NCBI GenBank assembly: GCA_019359125.1
Contig: JAHHHY010000010.1
Span: 62,001-126,000, forward strand
Length of the DNA stretch: 64,000 nt
DNA from: Pleurocapsa minor GSE-CHR-MK 17-07R
GTDB lineage: Bacteria; Chloroflexota; Anaerolineae; Aggregatilineales; Phototrophicaceae
Direction of reading: 5' to 3'
The notes below the pieces were generated by a model. It had not been told where the DNA came from, made no database searches, and saw only the letters and a program-made list of their open reading frames with translations. Below, piece by piece: positions 32,899 to 40,472 of the stretch (within the stretch, counting starts at the first letter, position 1; each line of letters opens with the position of its first letter). A program made the position numbers and the translations under genes.

Positions 32899-33875
32899 CG
32901 ACTGAGGCCGAAGCGTTTGCAGCGCGGATCCGGGCGCACTATCCCGAAGGCCTGACCGCGGTCATCCCGATTGGAGGCACGCGCACCACCTATATTCTCG
33001 ACCAGAATCGACAGAGCGAGAACCCGGGGCATATCAGCGATTTCTTTGGCCAGGCGCACTATCTGCTGGACAAGTATTTCGCGCTGATCGACATGTATTT
33101 CGCGCTGGGCGGGCAGAACATCATCATCCCGGTGCTGGCCTATGACCGCTTTACGTCGTATGGGGCCGAGTATGCCGAGCTGATCGCCAGGACTACGCTG
33201 ATCATGATCGACAGCTATGCCTGCGAGTTTTATCAGCGGTATGACATCGATCCGTATTTTATCGGGATTGAGAGCCTGCTCAGGCTGCCGAAAGATCACC
33301 CGGGCTATGGGCTGGGCGAGGCGCTGACGGCATTCAATCAACGCTGGGTTCGTCAGGATGGGCGCCGCAAGGTGCTGTGGGAGATTGCTGGCCTGCCGTT
33401 ACTCAATTTCTGGGATGCAGGCCAGCAATTGTCGCCGGCTGAGGCAGCCAGCCTGCAAGGCGAGATTGATGCGACTACCGATCTGGAGAAAATCCGCCAG
33501 ATCACGTACCGGCATTATGCGCGGGCGCTGTATGGCACCGAGCTGCCAGTGCCTCATTTCTACCTGGGGACGAATCGCAATGGCGATCTGAAGCTGGGCT
33601 CGGCGCTGTCGACTGCGCTGACCTGGTCGTTCATGTGCCGTTTGTATTTCGTGCCGTATCCGACGCTGTTTATCACGCCAAAGGTCCTGCAGACGATCAT
33701 CGAAGACCTGGCCTTTGGCAAGCGACTGCGCTCGCTGACGACGGACTACCGCGACAAGTACACGCCGGAAATGGTGCAGCAGGAATATGAGCGGGTGATG
33801 ACGCTGCGCGAGGATCCTACCGCGATCATTGGTCTGACCCGACAGATTCCCGGGTTCAATTCAGGGGAAGAATAG
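32895..33875 (+). CDS. tuberculosinol/kolavelool synthase-like diterpene synthase
   Basis: A 326-residue protein that I match to the cis-prenyltransferase-fold diterpene synthases Rv3378c and the Herpetosiphon kolavelool synthase. Shared landmarks are IPIGGTRTTY (24-33, against a DGTRRW-type motif in Rv3378c), ALGGQNIIIPVLAYDRF (70-86), YQRYDIDPYFIG near 115, YFVPYPTLFITPKVL and LTTDYRDKYTPEMV near the C-terminus. The expected second step is removal of diphosphate from the cyclised product of the upstream class II enzyme, giving a diterpene alcohol. The motif Asp is replaced by Gly27, so the exact chemistry is uncertain. Recognition is from remembered motifs and gene pairing. Confidence 0.72.
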   Translation: MTTEAEAFAARIRAHYPEGLTAVIPIGGTRTTYILDQNRQSENPGHISDFFGQAHYLLDKYFALIDMYFALGGQNIIIPVLAYDRFTSYGAEYAELIARTTLIMIDSYACEFYQRYDIDPYFIGIESLLRLPKDHPGYGLGEALTAFNQRWVRQDGRRKVLWEIAGLPLLNFWDAGQQLSPAEAASLQGEIDATTDLEKIRQITYRHYARALYGTELPVPHFYLGTNRNGDLKLGSALSTALTWSFMCRLYFVPYPTLFITPKVLQTIIEDLAFGKRLRSLTTDYRDKYTPEMVQQEYERVMTLREDPTAIIGLTRQIPGFNSGEE

Positions 33876-33880
33876 CGGTT

Positions 33881-33930
33881 CACACAAGGGACAATCTTTA
33901 CACAGGGGTTGTCCCTTGTGTGGCTTTTGC
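33881..33930 (+). terminator. rho-independent terminator of the diterpenoid operon
   Basis: CACACAAGGGACAA (33881-33894) pairs perfectly with TTGTCCCTTGTGTG (33909-33922), 14 bp, with a 14-base loop and a following GCTTTTGC. It begins 6 bases after the synthase stop and bounds the five-gene unit starting at 29095. Confidence 0.85.
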
Positions 33931-34036
33931 TGATGTTGCTGTCACCGCGACATGATGGAGAACGGGCAACGACCTGGCGGCTGTGAAAAAAACGATTGCG
34001 AAGAAGTCGGGGAGAGTGCCTGCCTCAAACCTGCGT

Positions 34037-34393
34037 CTAGAGCCGCTGGACCAGGCGGGCGAATTCCACCACATCAATCGGCTTGAACATCGTAAAATCA
34101 GCCATGCTGTCCACCTCGTAGGTGGTCATATGGGGATTGGCCGTCATGACGATGACGCGCATCTTGTCGTACTTTGGCTCCTGGCGGATCTTTTGCAGCA
34201 CCGTGACGCCGTTCACTTCCGGCATCGCCAGATCCAGAATGACCAGGTCGAAGCCGTCTTCCCTGCCTAACGTGGTCAGGGCATCCTGCCCATCCACCGC
34301 TTCCATGACTTCATACCCGGCGTACTTAAGGGCCAGCGTGGCCAGGTCACGATTGTAGAAATTGTCATCTACAACGAGTGCTTTCTTCGTCAC
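34037..34393 (-). CDS. receiver-only response regulator, third
   Basis: A CheY-like receiver of 118 residues on the minus strand. The acidic pair is D9-D10 (VVDDNFYN) and the phospho-Asp is D54 in VILDLAMPEVNG. The position of the usual conserved KP pair reads MFKPID. A GTG start at 34393 is used because AGGA lies about 7 bases before it and the receiver begins there; the frame upstream is not protein-like. It has no output domain. Convergent with the diterpenoid operon, it makes a third receiver within 2.4 kb and may belong to the same relay. Confidence 0.88.
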   Translation of the reverse strand: MTKKALVVDDNFYNRDLATLALKYAGYEVMEAVDGQDALTTLGREDGFDLVILDLAMPEVNGVTVLQKIRQEPKYDKMRVIVMTANPHMTTYEVDSMADFTMFKPIDVVEFARLVQRL

Positions 34394-34436
34394 GATAATT
34401 CCTGTCCGATAAGAACAATATGGTGTATTTACGTAT

Positions 34437-34465
34437 TTTATACTTGACCTGTCGCATAAAGTCAT
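34437..34465 (-). promoter_or_regulatory. promoter of the third receiver gene
   Basis: Read on the minus strand: ATGACT at 34465-34460, a 17-bp spacer and TATAAA at 34442-34437, about 44 bases before the GTG start. Four of six and five of six consensus matches. It lies in the divergent gap facing the matrixin gene. Confidence 0.55.
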
Positions 34466-34577
34466 AAGTCTTTGCAAAATCATGACAGCTTTTCCGCGCT
34501 TTTGTGCGTGAATCACCAGGTTGTGATAGGCTGAGGGTCACTGTACTCGCTGCATTGCAGCCTGCCCCGGGGAAATC

Positions 34578-35891
34578 ATGCGCACGCTTTGGAAAATGGT
34601 CACTTATGTTCTGTTCCTGGCCTTGATGTTTCTGTCCGCCGCAGTCCATCGCGGAGCGGTCGTCGCCCAGGGCGCGGACACTCCAGGCCCGACACAACCT
34701 TCTGTCACGCGTTACGATAACTATCCGCATCCGTATACCCGTGGGGCAGTGCGCTATGTGATTGCGGACCGCTGGAATCGCACGGACCTGACCTTCCAGA
34801 TCAACAACTGCCCGTCGCTGGTCGATTGCGGACAGTCGCAGAATATCGTGCGGCGCGCATTTGCCGACTGGGATGCCGTATCGGGGCTGAGCTTCACCGA
34901 AGTATCTGGCGGGGCGGATATTGAGGTCACCTGGGAAGGTGGCTCGGATATGGATGGCGATACGCTGGGCTATGCTTTCTTCCCCAGCGAAGGCGGCGAC
35001 ATGTTTATCAACGATGAAATCATCTGGCAGTTTGGCACGATGAGCGATGACGACTTATACCTGACGGTGGCGCACGAAATTGGCCATGCGCTGGGGCTGG
35101 ACCACAGCGCAGACCCAGCCGCGCTGATGTATCCCACGGCCACCGAGCTGACAACGGGCATCGCCGGGGATGACATCGCCGGGATTCAGGCGCTGTATGG
35201 CGGGCCTGACGGCGGATCGCCCACGCTGGATGTCGGTGAGACGCCGGGGACGATCGGCTCTGACAGCGGGCCGTCCGTTGCTGCCGAAGTCGATGGCGTG
35301 CTGAATGACAATACGCCCTACGAACTGTGGGAAGTGGAGGTGTTTGCGGGCGAAACGCTGCGCATCACCATGACCCGTGTGGACGGTGACCTGCGCCCGC
35401 ACCTGAGCGTGCTGACCGATGACGAGAATACCGTGCTGGCTGAATCGGCCAGTGGCAGCGGGGACCAGGCGTCTGTGACCGTGTCGTTCGCCAATGCAGG
35501 CCTTTACGTGATTTTGGCCTCGCGTGACGGCGGCTCTTCGCAGGGAGGCTACCTGCTGGATGTCGAGACCATTGAGTCGGCGCAGGCGCCGCAGCAGCCT
35601 CCGGCAAGCGATTCGAGTTTCAGCGGCACGGTGGAAGTCGCCAATTTCACCGGGACAGAACTTTGCGAACTGTATGTGTCGCCGACCACCAGCGATGAGT
35701 GGGGCGAAGACTGGCTGTATGGCGAGCCGCTGTATGATGGCGAGGCGCTCGTGAGCGACTTTGAGGCGGGCAGCTACGATGTGCTGGCTGTCTTCTGCGA
35801 TGGGGACGAACTGGAGGCTTATGGGCTGTTTGTGCCTGACGGCGCCAGCATCGAGGTCTACGGGGACACGATCGCTGTATACGGGGGATAA
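34578..35891 (+). CDS. secreted matrixin-type zinc metalloprotease with PPC domain
   Basis: A 437-residue exported protease. Signal segment at residues about 7-30 (MVTYVLFLALMFLSA). A metzincin domain at about 45-210 contains the full zinc site HEIGHALGLDH (166-176) and the Met-turn in AALMYPTA. A pre-peptidase C-terminal (PPC-like) beta domain lies at about 215-335 (ELWEVEVFAGETLRITM), then a linker and a small beta domain to the end. Metzincins with this layout act outside the cell on proteins. There is no obvious propeptide cysteine switch. It is divergent from the receiver gene and 80 bases upstream of a putative injection-system cargo gene. Confidence 0.9.
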   Translation: MRTLWKMVTYVLFLALMFLSAAVHRGAVVAQGADTPGPTQPSVTRYDNYPHPYTRGAVRYVIADRWNRTDLTFQINNCPSLVDCGQSQNIVRRAFADWDAVSGLSFTEVSGGADIEVTWEGGSDMDGDTLGYAFFPSEGGDMFINDEIIWQFGTMSDDDLYLTVAHEIGHALGLDHSADPAALMYPTATELTTGIAGDDIAGIQALYGGPDGGSPTLDVGETPGTIGSDSGPSVAAEVDGVLNDNTPYELWEVEVFAGETLRITMTRVDGDLRPHLSVLTDDENTVLAESASGSGDQASVTVSFANAGLYVILASRDGGSSQGGYLLDVETIESAQAPQQPPASDSSFSGTVEVANFTGTELCELYVSPTTSDEWGEDWLYGEPLYDGEALVSDFEAGSYDVLAVFCDGDELEAYGLFVPDGASIEVYGDTIAVYGG

Positions 35892-35971
35892 GCCTCCGCA
35901 CCGGTTGCCGTGGATCCATCCTGGCATTACACTGTACCCATAGTGTTGATGTCATTAGAAGAAGACACGCG

Positions 35972-37933
35972 ATGAATATGCTTCGCCCAAAGCAGGCCAG
36001 AACAGTCGCCCGGAACAAGCCGCCAGAGGCCGACCTGATGCCGGAGTCGTCGGCCTTTGCGCCAGGTGTGGGCCGCGAGGGAGGGTCGCTGTCCACCCGC
36101 GCTGTGCTGCGCTTGCAGCGTACAATCGGCAATCGTGCCGTCATGCGCATGATTCAGCCGCGCCTGATGGGTGCGAGCATGGTGCAGCGCGAGGAAGCCG
36201 AGAGCGATCCGCTGGCGGAAATCCGCGATGAGCTGGACAGCACGTTCAATGTGGACGAGGGCCGCGTGCTGTCACTGCTGGGACAGCTCAATGCGGCGCA
36301 GAAGCAGGAAGTCGCGCAGGGCAGGATGTTTGACTACAAAGGCAAGATGGCCAGCGCCTTCAGCCTGAGCGAGATGCTGCGCGCCGTGTCGATTCTGAAT
36401 ATGCGCCTGGATACGGCGCTGGAATGGGTGGATGCCAGCGTCGTCTTCACGCGCAGCATCGATTACAGTGACATCCGTTCGCTGGTGCAGAATGCCAGCG
36501 ACAAGGGCAATCTGGACAGCGACCACTGGCGCGATTTCTTCGTGCGTGTGTGCACCAATGCCGACATCATTCAGGCTGTGCGTGATATCGGGCTGCCGCT
36601 GCATCGTCAGCTTGAATGGCTGATGGCCGAGGTGACCTCAGCGCGGATGTCGCTGAAGTACAGTGATATCAAGCCGCTGATCACTGACTCCAGCGCCGAT
36701 GACCAGATGATTTTTACGCAGGGGCGCTGGCGTGACTGGCTGTTCAGCGTGTGCGACAACGACACCATTCTGGATGCCCTGAAAGACCTGAAAATCCCGA
36801 TTCGCGAGCGCGTCCGGCTGGTGCTGGAAGAAGGCAACGCGGATATCCTGCTGGGCGGCGGCATTGACCCGGCGAAGCTGGCTGAGGCCATGCTCTCGAC
36901 CGAGCTGTTTGCCGGCGACGCACGTGACGTGATCGAGCTGGCCGGGCTGAATCACTGGGATCCGGAGGATGCAAAGCGTATCCGCGAAATCATGGACAGC
37001 AAGCAGAGCAGCCGGCCTGAAGGTGAGTTTGTGGATGTGCACGGCCAAACCGCCCTGCAATTCACCAGCGACGCAGAGCAGGTGATCGATCAGTTCACCG
37101 ACAAGCGGCAGAACTTTGACGAGAATGGCCAGGAAGCCGGGGAAACGCGCACGATTCGCCAGGAAGACCTGGCCGCGCATCTGTTCCGCGAAGCCGTGGG
37201 CAATCCGTCGCTGGTGCGGCGCGTGCTGGAGACCGTGGGCCAGTATGAGTCCAATATTGACGATAACCTGTCGCGGCTGATGCTGGCGCAGGCCGCCACT
37301 GAGGCAGACCTCGAGCCGATTGCCCGCAGCGCAGAAGGCCGTGACCTGCTGCTCAAGATGGTTAACATGATGTACAGGGGCACAATGAGCAGCGATGATC
37401 GCCTGCAAATGCAGCGGGCGATGCGCGCCGTGAGCGCGGTCGAAACCCAGGACCGCGAGGCGAATGCTGAAAATGAAGAAGAGGCCGCCGCCGAAGTTGA
37501 GGTGTTTACCTTCCTGCATGGCGGCAAGGGGCTGGACACGGTGGGCAAGGCGGTCGGCAATTTCCGCGGACACACAGCCATCGCGATTGGCGGCGTGGCC
37601 TACAGCTTTGAGATGGGCTGGCGCTGCGGCATGACCCGCGACGAATACATCCACGAGAAGTCGGCCATCGACTTTGTCGGGCATGTGCTGGCCGTCAGCG
37701 CGTCTGACGCGACCAAGTTGCAGGCCAATCTGAATGCCTCGTGCGGCACGGGCGCCTATATCGTTCAGGGCGAAATCTGCACGGGCAAGGCCAGCATCGC
37801 GCTGGAAGAGGCGCTGGGATCAACCTTGTTCAGCGAGGTGGAGAACCCCGGCCTGTTTGCCCAGTACCTGGAATCTGCCGGAGTGGTGAAATCGCGCCGC
37901 TTTTATCCCGCCCGCCCGACGCAGGGTCATTAG
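35972..37933 (+). CDS. putative contractile-injection-system cargo with C-terminal cysteine-hydrolase-like domain
   Basis: A 653-residue protein. Near the N-terminus, LQRTIGNRAVMRMIQ (48-62) matches the leader motif seen repeatedly in DUF4157-type and other proteins associated with extracellular contractile injection systems. There is no signal peptide. The middle (about 80-500) is helical with repeated segments such as IDYSDIRSLVQ and LKYSDIKPLIT, suggesting tandem modules of about 65 residues. The C-terminal 150 residues carry FRGHTAIAIGG (H534) and then EICTGKASIALEEALG (C603), the His-then-Cys order of permuted NlpC/P60-like folds. A toxin or effector delivered by an injection system is inferred; no system genes are in the window. 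Confidence 0.6.
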   Translation: MNMLRPKQARTVARNKPPEADLMPESSAFAPGVGREGGSLSTRAVLRLQRTIGNRAVMRMIQPRLMGASMVQREEAESDPLAEIRDELDSTFNVDEGRVLSLLGQLNAAQKQEVAQGRMFDYKGKMASAFSLSEMLRAVSILNMRLDTALEWVDASVVFTRSIDYSDIRSLVQNASDKGNLDSDHWRDFFVRVCTNADIIQAVRDIGLPLHRQLEWLMAEVTSARMSLKYSDIKPLITDSSADDQMIFTQGRWRDWLFSVCDNDTILDALKDLKIPIRERVRLVLEEGNADILLGGGIDPAKLAEAMLSTELFAGDARDVIELAGLNHWDPEDAKRIREIMDSKQSSRPEGEFVDVHGQTALQFTSDAEQVIDQFTDKRQNFDENGQEAGETRTIRQEDLAAHLFREAVGNPSLVRRVLETVGQYESNIDDNLSRLMLAQAATEADLEPIARSAEGRDLLLKMVNMMYRGTMSSDDRLQMQRAMRAVSAVETQDREANAENEEEAAAEVEVFTFLHGGKGLDTVGKAVGNFRGHTAIAIGGVAYSFEMGWRCGMTRDEYIHEKSAIDFVGHVLAVSASDATKLQANLNASCGTGAYIVQGEICTGKASIALEEALGSTLFSEVENPGLFAQYLESAGVVKSRRFYPARPTQGH

Positions 37934-38055
37934 GCCGGGCTGCGACGCAAATCGCTGGTGGTTTCCCCGTCTGGTTGGGTATGATGGTGTTCGCTGACTG
38001 CAAGCGATGACCACGCGGGCACTCGTTGCCCGGCCTGATCCAAAAGGGAATCACA

Positions 38056-38910
38056 ATGGCTGTTAAGATCACCGTTCTCGCTGAAAATAATTCAGGGACA
38101 GCCGAGGGCATGCTGGGCGAGCATGGGCTGTCACTGCTGATTGAAGCCGCAGGCCGCCGTATTCTGTTCGACACGGGACAGGGGCCGACTGTTATCGGGA
38201 ACAACGCCCTTCGACTCGGCATCAACCTGGCTGACATCGACGCGGTGGTCATCAGCCATGGGCACTGCGACCATGCCGGCGGTCTGGCCCATGTGCTGGG
38301 TCTGTCACGGCGCGAGCTGCCGGTGCATGTGCATCCGCTGCTGTTTGAACACAAATTCCTGGCCGAAAAGGCCGCTGATGGGGGTGAGATCCTCAAAGAC
38401 ATCGGCGTGCGCTTCACACGCGGCTATCTGGAGTCACTTGGGGCACGCTTTGTGGAAAAAACCGAGGCCCATGAGATTTTTCCGGGCGTGCTGCTGACCG
38501 GGCAGATTCCCCGCGTGAATGCGTTTGAAGATACGCCGACGATGCTGCGCGTACGCCGCGACGGGGCGTTGATTCACGACGATATCCTGGATGAGCACAG
38601 CATCGTCATCCGCACGGACAATGGCCTGGTGCTGCTGCTGGGCTGCTGCCATCCCGGCCTGATCAACACGATTGAATACGCCATGGAGCTGACCGGCGAA
38701 ACGCGCTTCGCGGCGATTATCGGCGGCACGCATCTGATGTTCCATTCCGACGAACGGCTTCAGCAGACGATCGACGCGCTGGGCAGGTTCGATTTCAGGC
38801 TGATCGGCACGTCGCACTGCACTGGAAGCCGCGCCAATGCACTTATTCGGGCGCAGTTTCCCGACCGCTTCATCGAATGCAGCTCGGGCACCATCGTCAC
38901 GCTGGACTAG
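38056..38910 (+). CDS. metallo-beta-lactamase-fold hydrolase (dihydropterin phosphate synthase-like)
   Basis: A 284-residue MBL-fold protein. The metal motif is VISHGHCDHAGG, followed by further ligands in LLGCCHPGLINT and IGTSHCTG. The start (AENNSGTAEGMLGEHGLSLL) and LFDTGQGPTV match the branch annotated as 7,8-dihydropterin-6-methyl-4-(beta-D-ribofuranosyl)-aminobenzene-5'-phosphate synthase. That label comes from archaeal pterin biosynthesis and may not hold here. AAAAGGGA precedes ATG 38056. Cytoplasmic, apparently monocistronic. The substrate is not deducible. Confidence 0.88.
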   Translation: MAVKITVLAENNSGTAEGMLGEHGLSLLIEAAGRRILFDTGQGPTVIGNNALRLGINLADIDAVVISHGHCDHAGGLAHVLGLSRRELPVHVHPLLFEHKFLAEKAADGGEILKDIGVRFTRGYLESLGARFVEKTEAHEIFPGVLLTGQIPRVNAFEDTPTMLRVRRDGALIHDDILDEHSIVIRTDNGLVLLLGCCHPGLINTIEYAMELTGETRFAAIIGGTHLMFHSDERLQQTIDALGRFDFRLIGTSHCTGSRANALIRAQFPDRFIECSSGTIVTLD

Positions 38911-39052
38911 CCCTTGCCATTCGCCCTGGTCGCATTGTGATACAGGGAAGAATAGTTCGGTTGTGTGTCTTCAATCACGACAATCTCACGGATTTTGTGG
39001 CTGTTTCATAGGTATGATGTTGGGTGTTTGGGATGTGATGTGAGGAATCGAA

Positions 39053-39214
39053 ATGGCGAATAACCGCGAAGAATTGACACTGGCCGATGACAATAGCGTG
39101 AACGCGCAGGCAGAAAAGCCGAAGCGCGCATCGTCTGATGCTTTCCTGAAAATTTTCCTGGGGATGCTGTTTGTATGGCTGGTGCTGAGGGTGCTGATGC
39201 CCAACAGCTTCTAG
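39053..39214 (+). CDS. small single-span membrane protein (53 aa)
   Basis: An ATG with GAGGAA in front opens a 53-residue frame. The first 28 residues are polar (MANNREELTLADDNSV and a Lys/Arg pair). A single hydrophobic helix follows (FLKIFLGMLFVWLVLRVL), and the C-terminus is MPNSF. The layout suggests a small membrane protein with a cytoplasmic N-terminus. It is followed by a strong hairpin terminator, as a true gene would be. No family recognised. It lies between the MBL hydrolase and the 3' end of the Liv operon. Confidence 0.6.
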   Translation: MANNREELTLADDNSVNAQAEKPKRASSDAFLKIFLGMLFVWLVLRVLMPNSF

Positions 39215-39264
39215 CAATTCGCGACAGGCACAGGGCCAGTCCGTCCCGCACAATGGCGGTATAA

Positions 39265-39308
39265 AAACGCATCTTCGTACGCTTGATGAGAGCGGCGAAG
39301 ATGCGTTT
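39265..39308. terminator. bidirectional terminator between small membrane protein and livM
   Basis: AAACGCATCTTCG (39265-39277) pairs perfectly with CGAAGATGCGTTT (39296-39308), 13 bp, loop 18 bases. On the minus strand the stem is followed by TTTATACC, so it should end the Liv operon (49 bases after the livM stop). On the plus strand ATGTTCTTG follows. Confidence 0.8.
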
Positions 39309-39357
39309 ATGTTCTTGCAGGTTGTGCTGTAAATCCGATTGTCAACTAGTCTGGCTG

Positions 39358-40431
39358 TCACTCGCGTTTGGGGCGTTTCATGCGCCAGCGCTGCCATGTG
39401 CCGATGATGCCGAGCGGGAAAACGATCACGACCAGGATGAAGATCACGCCCAGCAGCAGCGCCCAGATGCTAGCGATGTCGATAACCAAGCCGCCGATTC
39501 GCACCGTGGCATCGCGCAGGAACACATCGAGCAGGTGCAGACCGGATGCGCCGATGACCGGGCCGATGAAGGTGCCGATGCCGCCGATAATCGTCATCAG
39601 CAGCGGGTCGACGGTATAGGCGATGCCCAGGATTTCAGGGCCGACTTTCTTGTTCAGGACGACCTGGAGCAGGCCAGCCACGCCCGCCAGCATCCCTGCG
39701 ACAACGATCGAGAGCAGCTTGTAGTTGATGGTGTTGTAGCCCATCGACTGGGCGCGGTCTTCGTTTTCGCGGATTGCCTTGAGCACAGCGCCGGTTGGGG
39801 AATTCACCAGTCGCCGGATGAAGAAAAATGTCAGAAAGGCTGCCGCCAGCGCGATGTAATAGACCGAGATGCGATTCTGTGACGGGTCGATCCACATCGG
39901 CAGGTCTGTGATGGCGAAGCCGTCTTCAGCGCGGGTGAGCTGCCAGCGACCGAGGAAGATGAAAAACATCTCGGCCACGGCGAGCGTGAAGATCGTGAAA
40001 TAAACGCCTTTCAGCCGCAGCGTCACCAGCCCGATGACCAGCCCCAATAGCGCGCACACAGCAATCGCGGCGACCGCGCCAAGCCCAAATGCCAGCGTGG
40101 TATCCAGCGGCGTATACTCCAACATCAGCCCCAGCACATAGCCTGCTGTGCCGAAAAACAGCGCGTGGCCAAACGAGATCACGCCGGTGAACCCAAACAG
40201 CAGGTTGTAGCTCATAGCGAGGATGGCGAGGATATACACCTCGATCAGCACCGCCTGCCAGCGCACAGATTCCCCGCGCATAATCATGCGGTCCCCGCGC
40301 GCCACGCCAAACGGGCTGGAGTCTGTCAGCAGGCCAACGACGAATGGAAACGCGACCAGGGCAATCAGCAGAAAGATGAACCATTTGTCGCGCAGCAGTC
40401 GACTGATGAATGAAGCCTGCGGGATGGCCAT
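39358..40431 (-). CDS. livM: branched-chain amino acid-type ABC permease LivM
   Basis: A 357-residue inner-membrane permease of the HAAT family, with about ten helices. The LivM signatures are MSYNLLFGFTGVISFGHALFFG and, in the C-terminal half, the cytoplasmic coupling loop AIRENEDRAQSMGYN that contacts the ATPases. ATG 40431 is chosen over a TTG upstream because AGGA is well spaced. It pairs with LivH to form the channel. It is the last gene of the minus-strand operon, before a terminator. Substrates in this family range from branched-chain amino acids to urea, amides and aromatic acids. Confidence 0.93.
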   Translation of the reverse strand: MAIPQASFISRLLRDKWFIFLLIALVAFPFVVGLLTDSSPFGVARGDRMIMRGESVRWQAVLIEVYILAILAMSYNLLFGFTGVISFGHALFFGTAGYVLGLMLEYTPLDTTLAFGLGAVAAIAVCALLGLVIGLVTLRLKGVYFTIFTLAVAEMFFIFLGRWQLTRAEDGFAITDLPMWIDPSQNRISVYYIALAAAFLTFFFIRRLVNSPTGAVLKAIRENEDRAQSMGYNTINYKLLSIVVAGMLAGVAGLLQVVLNKKVGPEILGIAYTVDPLLMTIIGGIGTFIGPVIGASGLHLLDVFLRDATVRIGGLVIDIASIWALLLGVIFILVVIVFPLGIIGTWQRWRMKRPKRE

Positions 40432-40472
40432 ATCGGAAATCCTTCCTGACAAAGTTCAGTATTTTCCAGCGG

